Origin: Duganella sp. 1411 | GTDB taxonomy: Bacteria; Pseudomonadota; Gammaproteobacteria; Burkholderiales; Burkholderiaceae_D | Length of the DNA: 64,000 nt | NCBI RefSeq assembly: GCF_017833525.1 | Contig: NZ_JAFICD010000001.1 | Span: forward strand, 1,612,001 to 1,676,000 | Direction: 5' to 3' | Shown: positions 15,921 through 25,379 of the stretch, in pieces | Numbering within the stretch: the stretch's first letter is position 1 | How the letters are laid out: every line of letters starts with the position of its first letter | Position numbers and translations under genes: made by a program | Notes under the pieces: generated by a model | Databases searched by the model: none | The model's input: the letters and a program-made list of their open reading frames with translations, nothing else | Told to the model about the DNA's origin: nothing

Positions 15921-16382
15921 ATGCGACTGACCTCTTTTACCGACTATTCGCTGCGCACGCTGCTCTTCCTCAGCGCGAACCGGGATCGCCTGGTCACCAT
16001 CCAGGATATCGCCGACCTGCACGTGATCTCGAAAAACCACTTGATGAAAGTGGTCTATCAGCTGGGCCAATCCGGGCTGGTGGAGACGGTGCGCGGCCGC
16101 AACGGGGGTCTTCGCCTCGGCAAGGAGCCGAAGGACATCAATATCGGTGCGCTGGTCCGCGCCACCGAGACGGATTTTTTCATGGCGGAGTGCTTCGACC
16201 GCGCCAACGACACCTGCCCGCTGACGCCCGACTGCCGCCTCAAACATACACTCAACGACGCCACCAAGGCCTTCCTGGCCGTGCTGGACAAACAGACGCT
16301 GGCCGATATGCTGCCGGCCGATCCCGCCACGTCCGAGGTTAAACCGGTGCGCATCATGCGCGGTGCGGCCAGCCGGGACTAA
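15921..16382 (+). CDS. nsrR: Rrf2-family regulator, NsrR-like (Fe-S, nitric oxide sensing)
   Basis: The protein has 153 residues. An N-terminal winged helix (MRLTSFTDYSLRTLLFLSA...VSKNHLMKVV type) is followed by the three clustered cysteines at 91, 99 and 105 (AECFDRANDTCPLTPDCRL) that bind the Fe-S cluster in NsrR/IscR-type proteins. The spacing and the sequence RGRNGGLRLG fit NsrR, the nitric-oxide-sensing repressor. It is a single gene; the usual NsrR targets (hmpA, nor) are not in the window. IscR or RsrR are less likely on the N-terminal sequence. Confidence 0.82.
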   Translation: MRLTSFTDYSLRTLLFLSANRDRLVTIQDIADLHVISKNHLMKVVYQLGQSGLVETVRGRNGGLRLGKEPKDINIGALVRATETDFFMAECFDRANDTCPLTPDCRLKHTLNDATKAFLAVLDKQTLADMLPADPATSEVKPVRIMRGAASRD

Positions 16383-16396
16383 CCCGGCGTTCATCG

Positions 16397-17059
16397 TCAG
16401 GCCGCGTCCTGCGTCAAGCGCGGCAGGGACGCCATCAGGTCCGAGAAGCGCTGCCCCTGTATCATCACGTGATCGCGCAGCAGCCGCGCCGCCAAGTCGC
16501 CATCGCCGGCCAGGATAGCCTGCACCACCCCATCATGCTCGCGATAGGAATTGGCCAGGCGGTCGCGCACGCGCAGCTGCAGGCGGCGGTAGGGCCGCAG
16601 GCGCCGGTACAGGTTGCGGGTCTGCTCGATCAGGAACTGGTTATGGCTGCCGGCGTAGATCGCCTCGTGGAACACCTCGTTCTTGTAGTAATAGTCGTCC
16701 GGCTCGTGCGCCCGCATGGCCGCCTCGCAGGCCTCGTGCGCGGCCAGCAAAGTCTTTTGCTCCTCGGGCGTCATGCGCCGCGCCGCCAGTCGGCCGCAGG
16801 TCGACTCCAGTTCCGACATCACCTCGAACATCTCCACCAGTTGCTGCGGCCCCAGCTCGGCGACGATGGCGCCGCGACGCGGCCGGATCACCACCAACCC
16901 CATGGACGAGAGCTGTATCAGCGTCTCGCGGATCGGCGTGCGCGACACGCCGAAGCGGGTCGCCAGTTCGGTTTCGTCCAGATGCTGGCCGGGCTTGAAC
17001 GCGCCCACCGCGATCATTTCTTCTATTTGTTCGCGCAAGCTTGCGGAATGGGTAGTCAT
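16397..17059 (-). CDS. GntR-family (FCD) regulator, MdcY-like
   Basis: The protein has 220 residues from ATG 17059; a GTG at 17083 is possible but poorly supported. An N-terminal GntR winged helix (DETELATRFGVSRTPIRETLIQLSSMGLV) and C-terminal FCD ligand-binding domain with metal-site histidines (EVFHEAIYAGSHN, RDHV) place it in the FadR subfamily. It is divergent from the TRAP/mdc malonate operon, the arrangement of MdcY, the malonate-responsive repressor of Acinetobacter. Two palindromes resembling operators lie in the shared intergenic region. Identity as the malonate sensor is inferred from context. Confidence 0.8.
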   Translation of the reverse strand: MTTHSASLREQIEEMIAVGAFKPGQHLDETELATRFGVSRTPIRETLIQLSSMGLVVIRPRRGAIVAELGPQQLVEMFEVMSELESTCGRLAARRMTPEEQKTLLAAHEACEAAMRAHEPDDYYYKNEVFHEAIYAGSHNQFLIEQTRNLYRRLRPYRRLQLRVRDRLANSYREHDGVVQAILAGDGDLAARLLRDHVMIQGQRFSDLMASLPRLTQDAA

Positions 17060-17138
17060 GGTAGTCGATGCCTTTCGCCGCACAGGTTTTCATTATAAAT
17101 GCGGTTTGAGCTTGACAATGTATCCAACGTGGACGATC

Positions 17139-17194
17139 TTGTATACATAAAAAAGAAGATTGCATAACGTATGCAATAAAGATAATATTTCTAA
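17139..17194 (+). promoter_or_regulatory. Candidate mdc operon promoter with two GntR-type operators
   Basis: TTGCAT (17160-17165) and TAATAT (17183-17188) are separated by 17 bases and could be the -35 and -10 boxes. Overlapping the -35 is a perfect inverted repeat ATTGCATA-ACG-TATGCAAT (17159-17177). Twelve bases upstream is TTGTATACAT (17139-17148), whose core TGTATACA resembles the ATTGTATACAAT site reported for MdcY. Both could be bound by the divergent GntR protein. Confidence 0.5.
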
Positions 17195-17218
17195 ACATCA
17201 ATTTTCTTGGAGAAATGT

Positions 17219-18235
17219 ATGCCCGCAATTACCCGCAGGTTCGTACTCGGCGCCCTGGCCGCCAGCCCGTTGTTGTTCCAACCGGCATGGGCACAGAACA
17301 AGACGCTCAAGATTTCCCACCAGTTCCCGGGCGGCACCATCAACGAGGGCGACTTCCGCGACCGCATGACCCGCATGTTCGCGGCCGAAGTGGAAAAACG
17401 CTCCAAGGGCAGCCTGAAATTCGAGATCTATCCGGGTTCCTCGCTGATGAAGACCAACGCCCAGTTCTCGGCCATGCGCAAGGGCGCGCTCGATCTGTCG
17501 CTGGTGCCGCTGTCGTACGCCGGCGGCGAGGTCCCGGAGGTGAACATCGGCCTGATGCCGGGACTGGTGACGTCGTACGAACAGGCGTACGGCTGGAAGA
17601 CCGCCGAAGTGGGCAAGGAACTCAGTCGCATCCTGTATGAAAAGGGCATCGTGCTGGTGAGCTGGATCTGGCAAGCCGGCGGCGTCGCTTCGCGCACCAA
17701 GCCGGTGATCGATCCGGAAGACGCCAAAGGCATGAAGATCCGCGGCGGCTCGCGCGAGATGGACCTGATCCTCAAGGCCGCCGGCGCCGCCGTCGTGTCG
17801 CTGCCATCCAACGAGATCTACGCCGCCATGCAGACCGGCGCGATGGAGGCGGCGCTGACCTCCTCCACCTCGCTGATCTCGTTCCGCCTGGAGGAAGTGT
17901 CGAAGGCGCTGACCACGGGCCGCAACGGCGCCTACTGGTTCATGTTCGAGCCGCTGATGATGTCGCGCTCGATCTTCGACGCGCTGACCAAGGAACAGCA
18001 GGCGACCATTCTCGCCGTCGGCGCCGAGCTGGAAGCCTTCGCCATGAAATCGGCCAAGGCCGACGACGTGCAGGTGGCGGCCGTGTATCAAAAAGTGGGC
18101 GCCAAGGTGGCCGACCTGAATCCGGCCGCGCTGAAGAAATGGCAGGCCATCGCCCGCACCACCGCCTGGAAGGATTACGGCGAAAAGAACGATAACTGCG
18201 CCAAGCTGCTGAAGCTGGCCGAGAAAACGCTATGA
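17219..18235 (+). CDS. TRAP transporter substrate-binding protein (DctP family), probably for malonate
   Basis: The protein has 338 residues from ATG 17219, preceded by GGAGA at the correct distance. The signal peptide contains consecutive arginines (ITRRFVLGALAAS) and ends PAWAQ. The DctP fold shows ISHQFPGG at its start, the ligand-binding arginine region MKIRGGSREMDLILKAAGAAVVSLPSNEIYAAMQTGAMEAALT, typical of TRAP receptors for carboxylates. It is followed with 4-base overlaps by the two membrane genes and then directly by mdcA, so malonate is the probable ligand. Confidence 0.88.
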   Translation: MPAITRRFVLGALAASPLLFQPAWAQNKTLKISHQFPGGTINEGDFRDRMTRMFAAEVEKRSKGSLKFEIYPGSSLMKTNAQFSAMRKGALDLSLVPLSYAGGEVPEVNIGLMPGLVTSYEQAYGWKTAEVGKELSRILYEKGIVLVSWIWQAGGVASRTKPVIDPEDAKGMKIRGGSREMDLILKAAGAAVVSLPSNEIYAAMQTGAMEAALTSSTSLISFRLEEVSKALTTGRNGAYWFMFEPLMMSRSIFDALTKEQQATILAVGAELEAFAMKSAKADDVQVAAVYQKVGAKVADLNPAALKKWQAIARTTAWKDYGEKNDNCAKLLKLAEKTL

Positions 18236-18807
18236 GCCACGGCGTCGAGCTGGAGCCGGGGCGCGGCCCCGCGCCACCCGACAACGCCATCGTGGCGGCG
18301 GCAACCGCGCTGCTCGACCGGCTGAACCGCGCGCTGTTGCTGCTGTCGATGATCGCGCTGGTGCTGACCGCCATCGTGCTGACCTACTCGGTGGTGTCGC
18401 GCTACTTCTTCCATGCGCCCACCGACTGGCAGGACGAGGCGTCGGTGTTCATGCTGGTCGGCGTCACATTCTTCTGCACGGCGTTCGTGCAGTCGCATCG
18501 CGGCCATATCGGCATCGAGGCGGTGGCCCCGTTGCTGCCGCGCGCCGTCAACGCGGCGCGCTTGCTGTTCGTCGACGTGATGTCGGCGGCGTTCTGCGCC
18601 TTCTTCTCGTGGAAATCGTGGACGCTGTTCCATGAAGCCTGGGTCGACGGCCAGACCACCTCGTCGACCTTCGCGCCGCCGCTGTGGATACCGTACTCGA
18701 TGATGGCCGCCGGCATGACCTTGCTGACCTTGCAGATCGTGCTGCAAACGCTGGCGCGCATGACCAATAAATCACCCGACAAAGCGACGATGGAGCGTGC
18801 GGCATGA
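18232..18807 (+). CDS. TRAP transporter small permease (DctQ family)
   Basis: The protein has 191 residues with four predicted membrane helices and the DctQ signature region VVSRYFFHAPTDWQDEASVFMLVGVTFFCTAF. It is the small membrane subunit coupling receptor and large permease. Its start overlaps the receptor stop (ATGA) and its stop overlaps the start of the large subunit in the same way. Confidence 0.9.
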   Translation: MSHGVELEPGRGPAPPDNAIVAAATALLDRLNRALLLLSMIALVLTAIVLTYSVVSRYFFHAPTDWQDEASVFMLVGVTFFCTAFVQSHRGHIGIEAVAPLLPRAVNAARLLFVDVMSAAFCAFFSWKSWTLFHEAWVDGQTTSSTFAPPLWIPYSMMAAGMTLLTLQIVLQTLARMTNKSPDKATMERAA

Positions 18808-20153
18808 GTGAACTGACCCTGGGCGCGCTGTACGGCGCCGTTACGCTGGTGGTGATGTTCTCCGGGATGCCGATCGCGTTCGCGCTCGGCATCGTCGCCA
18901 CCGGCTTTATGTACTTCTTCATGCCCGCCTCCTCGCTCGACACGATCACGCAAAACGTCTACGAGGAGATGGCGTCGATCACGCTGCTGTCGATCCCGCT
19001 GTTCATCCTCAAGGGCGCGGCGATCGGCAAGTCACCGGCCGGCAAGGACCTGTATTCGGCCATCCATACGTGGATGCACAAGGTCCCCGGCGGCCTCGGT
19101 ATCGCCAACGTGTTCGCCTGCGCGCTGTTCGCCGCCATGGCCGGCTCCTCGCCGGCCACCTGCTCGGCCATCGGCTCGGCGGGGATACCGGAAATGCGCA
19201 AGCGCGGCTACTCACCCGGTTTCGCGGCCGGCATCATCGCCGCCGGCGGCACGCTGGGCATCCTGTTGCCGCCGTCGATCACGATGATCCTGTACGCGGT
19301 CGCCGCCGAGCAGTCGCTGGGCCGCCTGTTCCTGGCCGGGATCGGCCCTGGCGTGCTGCTGGTGTTGCTGTTCGCCGGCTATGCCGTCTACCGCGCGCAG
19401 AAGGAATACAAGGCCGCGCTGGTCATCTACCAGAACGGCGGCGAAAAATCGCCCTACCTCGAGGACGAGCATTTCACGCTGAAGCAAAAGGTGGAGATGC
19501 TGCCGCGCGTGCTGCCGTTCATCGTGCTGCTGATCGGCGTGATGGTCGCGCTGTACGGCGGCTTCGCCACCCCGTCCGAGACGGCGGGCCTGGGCGCGCT
19601 GCTGGCGATGGTGCTGCTGGCCGTGATCTACGGCGTTTGGCGACCGAAGGACCTGTCGCCCATCCTCAGCTCGTCGATCAAGGAATCGACGATGCTGTTG
19701 CTGATCATCGGCATGTCGCTGCTGTATTCGTACGTGATGAGCTACCTGCACATCAGCCAGTCGGCCGCCAACTGGGTGGTCGGCCTGCACCTGTCGAAAT
19801 GGCTGCTGCTGGCCGTGATTTTGCTGATGGTGGTGGTGTTCGGTTTCTTCCTGCCGCCGGTGTCGATCATCCTGATGACGGCGCCGATCATCCTGCCGCC
19901 GTTGAAGGACGCGGGTTTCGACCTGATCTGGTTCGGCGTGGTGATGACGGTGGTGATGGAAATGGGCTTGATCCATCCGCCGGTGGGGCTCAATATATTC
20001 GTTATCAAGAACATCGCGCCAGACATACCGCTCAAGGATGTGATCTGGGGCGTATTCCCCTTCCTGGTGCTGATGTTCGTGGCGGTGATTTTGTTATGCC
20101 TGGTCCCGTCCATCGCCACAGGCCTGCCTGACATGATTATGGGAGCAAAGTAA
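18804..20153 (+). CDS. TRAP transporter large permease (DctM family)
   Basis: The protein has 449 residues and about 12 membrane segments with the DctM motifs GSSPATCSAIGSAGIPEMRKRGYSP and GTLGILLPPSITMILYAVAAEQS. It is the Na+-driven transport subunit. Its TAA stop is followed at once by the ATG of mdcA, making the transporter and decarboxylase a single transcriptional unit. This replaces the MdcF or MadLM carriers found with malonate decarboxylase in other bacteria and resembles MatPQM-type use of TRAP for malonate. Confidence 0.9.
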   Translation: MSELTLGALYGAVTLVVMFSGMPIAFALGIVATGFMYFFMPASSLDTITQNVYEEMASITLLSIPLFILKGAAIGKSPAGKDLYSAIHTWMHKVPGGLGIANVFACALFAAMAGSSPATCSAIGSAGIPEMRKRGYSPGFAAGIIAAGGTLGILLPPSITMILYAVAAEQSLGRLFLAGIGPGVLLVLLFAGYAVYRAQKEYKAALVIYQNGGEKSPYLEDEHFTLKQKVEMLPRVLPFIVLLIGVMVALYGGFATPSETAGLGALLAMVLLAVIYGVWRPKDLSPILSSSIKESTMLLLIIGMSLLYSYVMSYLHISQSAANWVVGLHLSKWLLLAVILLMVVVFGFFLPPVSIILMTAPIILPPLKDAGFDLIWFGVVMTVVMEMGLIHPPVGLNIFVIKNIAPDIPLKDVIWGVFPFLVLMFVAVILLCLVPSIATGLPDMIMGAK

Positions 20154-21815
20154 ATGACAGTCGCCGCATGGAACACCTTGCAGCAAAACCGCGCTGCGAG
20201 ATTGAAGCGGGCCGGCACGGAACTGGGCACCGACCTGGCGGGCAAAAGCCTGCCGGCCGCGCGCATCGCCGATCTGCTGCACGCGGTGATCGAGTGCGGC
20301 GACCGTGTTTGCCTTGAGGGGAACAACCAGAAGCAGGCCGACTTCCTCGGCCACGCGCTGGCGCATCTGAATCCGGAGCGGGTCAACAACCTGCACATGC
20401 TGCAGTCGGTGCTGGCGCTGCCGGAGCATCTGGACGTGTTCGAGCGCGGCGTCGCCTCCAAGCTCGATTTTTCCTTCTCCGGGCCGCAGGCGGCGCGCGT
20501 GGCGCGACTGGCCTCCGCCGGCAAGCTCAATATCGGCGCGATCCACACCTATCTGGAGCTGTTTAGCCGCTACTTCATCGACCTGCCGCCGCGCGTGTGC
20601 CTGATCGCGGCGGAAGCGGCCGACCGCCATGGCAACCTATACACGGGACCGAACACGGAGGACACGCCGGCCATCGTCGAGGCGACCGCCTTCAAGCAGG
20701 GCATCGTCATCGTCCAGGTCAACCGCATCGTCGACAGCGTGCCGCGCGTCGACGTGCCGGGCGACTGGGTCGATTTCGTCGTGCAGTCGCCGCGCCCCTA
20801 CTATATAGAACCGCTGTTCACGCGCGATCCGGCGCAGATCTCGGAAATCCAGGTGCTGATGGCGATGATGGCCATCAAGGGCATCTACGCGGAATACGGC
20901 GTGCAGCGCCTGAACCACGGCATCGGCTTCGACACCGCCGCCATCGAGCTGCTGCTGCCCACCTACGCCGAGTCGCTCGGCCTGCGCGGCAAGATCGGCA
21001 AGCACTGGGCGCTCAATCCGCACCCGGCGCTGATCCCGGCGATCGAGGCGGGATTCGTGCAATCGGTGCACTCGTTCGGCTCGGAGCTGGGCATGGAGGA
21101 CTATATCCACGCGCGGCCGGACGTCTTCGCCATCGGCCCGGACGGCACCATGCGCAGCAACCGCGCCATGTGCCAGGCCGCCGGCCACTACGCCTGCGAC
21201 ATGTTCATCGGCTCGACCCTGCAGATCGATTTGCAGGGTAATTCGTCGACGGCGACGGCGGGCCGCATCTCCGGCTTCGGCGGCGCCTCCAACATGGGCG
21301 CCGACGCGCGCGGACGGCGCCATGCCAGCCCGGCGTGGCTGAAGGCGGGCCAGCAGGCGCGCGAGGGCCGCAACACGATCCCGCGCGGCCAGAAGCTGGT
21401 GGTGCAGATGGTGGAAACCTTCCGCGAGCACATGCAACCGGCCTTCGTCGAAAGGCTCGACGCCTGGGAACTGATGGAACAGGCCAAGATGGCGATTCCG
21501 CCGGTGATGATCTACGGCGACGACGTCACCCACATCCTGACCGAGGAAGGCATCGCCAACCTGCTGATGTGCCGCACCGACGAGGAACGCGAGCAGGCGA
21601 TACGCGGCGTGGCCGGCTACACGCCGGTCGGACTGGGACGCGACGCGCGCATGGTGGAGAATCTGCGCGACCGTGGCATCATCCAGCGCGCCGAGGACCT
21701 GGGCATCGACAAACGCCTGGCCACGCGCGATCTGCTGGCCGCCCGCAATATGAAGGACCTGGTGCGCGCATCGGGCGGTTTGTATCAGCCGCCCAAGCGT
21801 TTCCGCAACTGGTAA
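20154..21815 (+). CDS. mdcA: Malonate decarboxylase alpha subunit (acetyl-S-ACP:malonate ACP transferase)
   Basis: The protein has 553 residues, the normal family size (about 550). The family-typical opening WNTLQQNRAARLKRA and blocks GDRVCLEGNNQKQADFL, VCLIAAEAADRHGNLYTGPN and GRISGFGGASNMGADARGRRHASPAWL are readily recognised. It exchanges the acetyl group on the carrier protein for malonyl. It is the first enzyme gene of mdcACDEGBH and abuts the TRAP genes. Confidence 0.95.
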   Translation: MTVAAWNTLQQNRAARLKRAGTELGTDLAGKSLPAARIADLLHAVIECGDRVCLEGNNQKQADFLGHALAHLNPERVNNLHMLQSVLALPEHLDVFERGVASKLDFSFSGPQAARVARLASAGKLNIGAIHTYLELFSRYFIDLPPRVCLIAAEAADRHGNLYTGPNTEDTPAIVEATAFKQGIVIVQVNRIVDSVPRVDVPGDWVDFVVQSPRPYYIEPLFTRDPAQISEIQVLMAMMAIKGIYAEYGVQRLNHGIGFDTAAIELLLPTYAESLGLRGKIGKHWALNPHPALIPAIEAGFVQSVHSFGSELGMEDYIHARPDVFAIGPDGTMRSNRAMCQAAGHYACDMFIGSTLQIDLQGNSSTATAGRISGFGGASNMGADARGRRHASPAWLKAGQQAREGRNTIPRGQKLVVQMVETFREHMQPAFVERLDAWELMEQAKMAIPPVMIYGDDVTHILTEEGIANLLMCRTDEEREQAIRGVAGYTPVGLGRDARMVENLRDRGIIQRAEDLGIDKRLATRDLLAARNMKDLVRASGGLYQPPKRFRNW

Positions 21816-21825
21816 AGGAATAACT

Positions 21826-22140
21826 ATGGAAACCCTGAACTACCGATTCGAGCATGGAACCCAGCGCCTTACAACCGGCCCGCAAGTGGTCGGCGTGGTC
21901 GGTTCCGGCAATCTGGAAGTGCTGATCGAGCCGGCCGCGCTCGATGGCGCCTGCACCATCGAAATCACCACGGCAGCCGTCGGCTTCGGCCCGATCTGGC
22001 AAGCCGTGATGAACGACTTCCACGCGCGCTGGCTGCTGGCCGATACCCGCATTTCGATCAACGACATGGGCGCCACGCCGGCGGTGGTCAGCCTGCGGCT
22101 CGACCAGGCCGTGCAAACCATGCTGGGAGAAGCATCGTGA
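21826..22140 (+). CDS. mdcC: Malonate decarboxylase acyl carrier protein (delta subunit)
   Basis: The protein has 104 residues. The GSGNLEVL segment contains the serine (about residue 27) that carries the 2'-(5''-phosphoribosyl)-3'-dephospho-CoA prosthetic group in this family. Its TGA overlaps the GTG start of mdcD. A good GGAA-type ribosome binding site lies in the 10-base gap after mdcA. Confidence 0.93.
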   Translation: METLNYRFEHGTQRLTTGPQVVGVVGSGNLEVLIEPAALDGACTIEITTAAVGFGPIWQAVMNDFHARWLLADTRISINDMGATPAVVSLRLDQAVQTMLGEAS

Positions 22141-23057
22141 CCAACGCCGTCAACACAATCCGCGCCAGCAGTTATCAGGAAGCGACCGCGCGCGAGCGCC
22201 TGCAACAGCTGTTCGATCCGGGCAGCTTCGAGGAATTCCTGCCGCCGTACAAACGGGTCATCAGCCCGCACCTGGGGCAACTGAACGCGCCGGTGGCGTT
22301 CGACGACGGTGTGGCCGTCGGCCGCGCGCTGCTCGGCGGCGTCCCGGTCTACACGGCGGCGCAGGAAGGTGGATTCATGGGCGGCGCCGTGGGCGAAGTC
22401 CACGGCGCGAAGCTGGTCGGCCTGCTGCGCCGCGCCGTCGCCGACAAGGCCGCGGCGGTTGTGCTGCTGGTGGAATCGGGCGGTGTGCGACTGCACGAGG
22501 CCAACGCCGGCCTGATCGCGGTATCGGAGGTGATGCGCGCCCTGCTCGACGCGCGCGCCGCCGGCGTGCCGGTGATCGTGCTGGTGGGCGGCTCCAACGG
22601 CGCCTTCGGCGGCATGGGCATCGTCTCGCGCTGCGCCAACGTGGTGGTGATGTCGGAGGAAGGACGGCTGGCGATGTCCGGCCCGGAAGTGATCGAAACG
22701 GCCAACGGCGTCGAGGAATTCGATTCGCGCGACCGCGCGCTGGTCTGGCGCAGCACCGGCGGCAAGCATCGCTATCTGATGGGCGACTGCCAGCGCATCG
22801 TGGCCGACGACATCGCCGCCTTCCGCGCGGCCGCGCGCGAAGCGGTGGCGCAGTACGCCAGCGAGCCGGCGGAACTGTCGCTGGAGGCGCTGGAGGCCGA
22901 ACAGCGGATGCTGGGCGAGCGCATCGCCCGCTTCGGCGACCTGCCCGACCCGGTCGACATCTGGAGCGCCATGCAAATCCCAGACGCGGCCAACGTGCCG
23001 ATGCTGGAAGTGGATAGTTTTATCGCGGCGGCCGCAACGCGCCGCATGGGAGCCTGA
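22137..23057 (+). CDS. mdcD: Malonate decarboxylase beta subunit
   Basis: The protein has 306 residues and begins with GTG in a GTGA overlap with mdcC. It has a crotonase/carboxyltransferase fold with the oxyanion-hole region YTAAQEGGFMGGAVGEVHGAKL and VVLLVESGGVRLHEANAGLIAVSEVMRAL. With MdcE it decarboxylates malonyl-S-ACP to acetyl-S-ACP and CO2 without biotin. Confidence 0.95.
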   Translation: MTNAVNTIRASSYQEATARERLQQLFDPGSFEEFLPPYKRVISPHLGQLNAPVAFDDGVAVGRALLGGVPVYTAAQEGGFMGGAVGEVHGAKLVGLLRRAVADKAAAVVLLVESGGVRLHEANAGLIAVSEVMRALLDARAAGVPVIVLVGGSNGAFGGMGIVSRCANVVVMSEEGRLAMSGPEVIETANGVEEFDSRDRALVWRSTGGKHRYLMGDCQRIVADDIAAFRAAAREAVAQYASEPAELSLEALEAEQRMLGERIARFGDLPDPVDIWSAMQIPDAANVPMLEVDSFIAAAATRRMGA

Positions 23058-23058
23058 C

Positions 23059-23775
23059 ATGGATAGCAAAAAACTGGCAGACGCACTGTTCCCGCAAGGT
23101 CACTCGATCGTCGAAAAAGACGATTTCCTGTGCGGCGGCGGTCAGGTGGACGGTGAAACGGTGCAGGTGATCGGCACCACCGCGCACACGCCCATCGGCG
23201 TGGAGATCGCGCTGGCGCAGGCCCGCGCCATACTGGACACGGTGCGCGAATTCCCCGGCAGACCGATACTGATGCTGATCGATACGCAGGGCCAGCGCCT
23301 GCGCCACCGCGACGAAATGTTGGGCATCAATAGCTATATGGCCCACCTGGGAAAATGCGTGGACCTGGCGCGGCGCAGGGGCCATAAGATCATCGGCCTG
23401 GTGTACGACCAGGCTTTGTCGGGCGGCTTCATCACCAGTGGTCTGATGGCCGACGCCTGCTACGCCCTGCCCGACGCCACCATTCGCGTCATGGGTTTGC
23501 CGGCGATGGCGCGCATCACCAAGGTGCCCGAAGAACGCTTGACCGAACTGGCGCAAAGTAATCCCGTGTTCGCGCCGGGACCGGAAAACTACCTGCGCAT
23601 GGGCGGCCTGCAGGCGATCTGGGAAGGCGACCTGGCCGCGCAACTGCGCGCGGCGCTGGCCGAACCGGCCGCCGGCGACCAGCGCAGCGCGCTGGGCCTC
23701 GAACGCGGCGGACGACGCCTGGCGCAGCCGGTGATCGAAGCGGTCATGACGGACGGCGATGTACGCGCCGCCTGA
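23059..23775 (+). CDS. mdcE: Malonate decarboxylase gamma subunit
   Basis: The protein has 238 residues and is the second carboxyltransferase-fold subunit, with VIGTTAHTPIGVEIALAQA, PILMLIDTQGQRLRHRDEMLGINSYMAHL and GLVYDQALSGGFITSGLMADACYALPDA. It is co-decarboxylase with MdcD. One base separates it from mdcD, and its 3' end overlaps mdcG by 17 bases. Confidence 0.95.
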   Translation: MDSKKLADALFPQGHSIVEKDDFLCGGGQVDGETVQVIGTTAHTPIGVEIALAQARAILDTVREFPGRPILMLIDTQGQRLRHRDEMLGINSYMAHLGKCVDLARRRGHKIIGLVYDQALSGGFITSGLMADACYALPDATIRVMGLPAMARITKVPEERLTELAQSNPVFAPGPENYLRMGGLQAIWEGDLAAQLRAALAEPAAGDQRSALGLERGGRRLAQPVIEAVMTDGDVRAA

Positions 23776-24448
23776 AAATGCCGGCACGGAGCGGGCATGG
23801 GAGCGGCATATGCTGGTGTGGCTGGAGGACGCGGGCTGGAACGCCGCGCAGGCCACCACCGAACCGCAGCACAATGCCGCCTTCACGCTGTGGCAAAACC
23901 AATCCTGGCCGCTGATCGTGCGGCGCGCCGACGCCGACGCGGCGGACGATGAGATCTGTCTCGGCTTACCCTTGCCGCCCGACGAAGACACCGGCACAAA
24001 GGTGCGCATTTCGCTGCGCGCGCAGGTGCGGCATATCAGAAAGACGACCGGCGCGATGGAATTGGCAGCCGTGCTACAGTCGTCGAACACAGAACGCGCG
24101 CCGTTGGCCGCGCTGGAGCGCGATGCCGCCGGCCTGCGTCTGCGGGTGTACGGATCGCACGCGATGGAGGCCATCACCGGCCTGCCGTATGTGTCGCCGA
24201 CGTCGGATATCGATCTCCTGTTCCACCCCGCCAGCCGGCGACACCTTGAGGAAGGCGTCGCGACGCTGTCACGCCACGCCGCGCGATTGCCAGTCGACGG
24301 TGAGATCGTCTTTCCCGGCGGCGCCGCCGTATCGTGGAAGGAATGGCAAATGGCGATGGCCAATCCCGCAAAGGTGATCGTCAAGGAGCTGCACGCGGTG
24401 CGCCTGGCGGACACCGCGTCGCTGCTGGCGCTACTGGACCCGGCATGA
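23759..24448 (+). CDS. mdcG: Phosphoribosyl-dephospho-CoA transferase (malonate decarboxylase holo-ACP synthase)
   Basis: The protein has 229 residues. YVSPTSDIDLLF (about residue 143) is the nucleotidyltransferase motif whose aspartates bind metal. It transfers the prosthetic group made by MdcB to the MdcC serine. An N-terminal domain with RHMLVWLEDAGWN-like sequence matches MdcG proteins. Overlaps with mdcE and mdcB show translational coupling. Confidence 0.9.
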   Translation: MYAPPENAGTERAWERHMLVWLEDAGWNAAQATTEPQHNAAFTLWQNQSWPLIVRRADADAADDEICLGLPLPPDEDTGTKVRISLRAQVRHIRKTTGAMELAAVLQSSNTERAPLAALERDAAGLRLRVYGSHAMEAITGLPYVSPTSDIDLLFHPASRRHLEEGVATLSRHAARLPVDGEIVFPGGAAVSWKEWQMAMANPAKVIVKELHAVRLADTASLLALLDPA

Positions 24449-25377
24449 TGCAAGCCACCACCCTTGCCCACGTCTCGCGCGCGCTCATTCCACGCGTCGC
24501 GTCACAAGCCCCAAGTCCTGCGGCGCAACGACGCTACGCCGGCGAGGTCGCGCGGCTTGCCGTCGGCAGCCTCCACGCCGAGCTATGCCTGTATCCGAAA
24601 CCGGGACTGGTGTCGCTGGTCGACACGGGCAGCCACACCGACATGGACGCGTCCACCTTCATGCGCAGCCTGTTCTCGTTGCGTCACTATTTCAAAAGCA
24701 TCTGCCTGGCGGGACTGAACGACGCTCCTTTCGCGCGCCTGAAGCAGCTGGGCATCGCGGCGGAGACGGCGATGTTGAAGGCGACGCGGGGCGTCAATAC
24801 GCATCGCGGCGCCATCTTCAGTCTTGGCCTGCTGTGCGCGGCGGCGGGCCGCGCCCACGCGCAAGGCACGCCAACGACGCCGGCGGCGCTGCGCGCCACG
24901 ATGCTGATACGTTGGGGCGAGGAGCTGGCCATGCACGCCAGCGCGCCCTCCGTCCCGGCGGCGACAAGCAACGGCCTGCGCGTGGCGGCGCGCTACGCGG
25001 CGAGCGGCGCACGGGAAGAAGGCGCGCTTGGACTGCCGTCGGTGTTCGAGATCGGCGTGCCGGCGCTGCAAGCCGCGCGCGCGCGTGGCGCCACCATGAC
25101 GATGGCCCGCATCGACGCGCTGTTCGCGCTGATGGCGCACATCAGCGACAGCAACGTCTACCACCGCGCCGGCCCGCAAGGCGCGCGGACCGTGAGGCTG
25201 CATGCGCGGCGCTTTCTTGACGCCGGTGGCACGGCCAACTGCGACTGGCACGCGTCGGCCCTGGCCAGCCATCGGGTGTTCGTTGAACGGCGGCTGTCGC
25301 CAGGCGGCGCCGCCGATCTGCTGGCGGCAAGCTGCCTTGTGCAATCCATCGCCGCGCTGGACGCGGATTGGCGGTGA
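24445..25377 (+). CDS. mdcB: Triphosphoribosyl-dephospho-CoA synthase
   Basis: The protein has 310 residues from ATG 24445 in an ATGA overlap with mdcG; a start three bases later is also possible. LCLYPKPGLVSLVDTGSHTDMDASTFMRSL and ATRGVNTHRGAIFSLGLLCAAAG are the CitG/MdcB substrate-binding motifs. It condenses dephospho-CoA with ATP to make the prosthetic group precursor. Confidence 0.92.
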   Translation: MMQATTLAHVSRALIPRVASQAPSPAAQRRYAGEVARLAVGSLHAELCLYPKPGLVSLVDTGSHTDMDASTFMRSLFSLRHYFKSICLAGLNDAPFARLKQLGIAAETAMLKATRGVNTHRGAIFSLGLLCAAAGRAHAQGTPTTPAALRATMLIRWGEELAMHASAPSVPAATSNGLRVAARYAASGAREEGALGLPSVFEIGVPALQAARARGATMTMARIDALFALMAHISDSNVYHRAGPQGARTVRLHARRFLDAGGTANCDWHASALASHRVFVERRLSPGGAADLLAASCLVQSIAALDADWR

Positions 25378-25379
25378 TC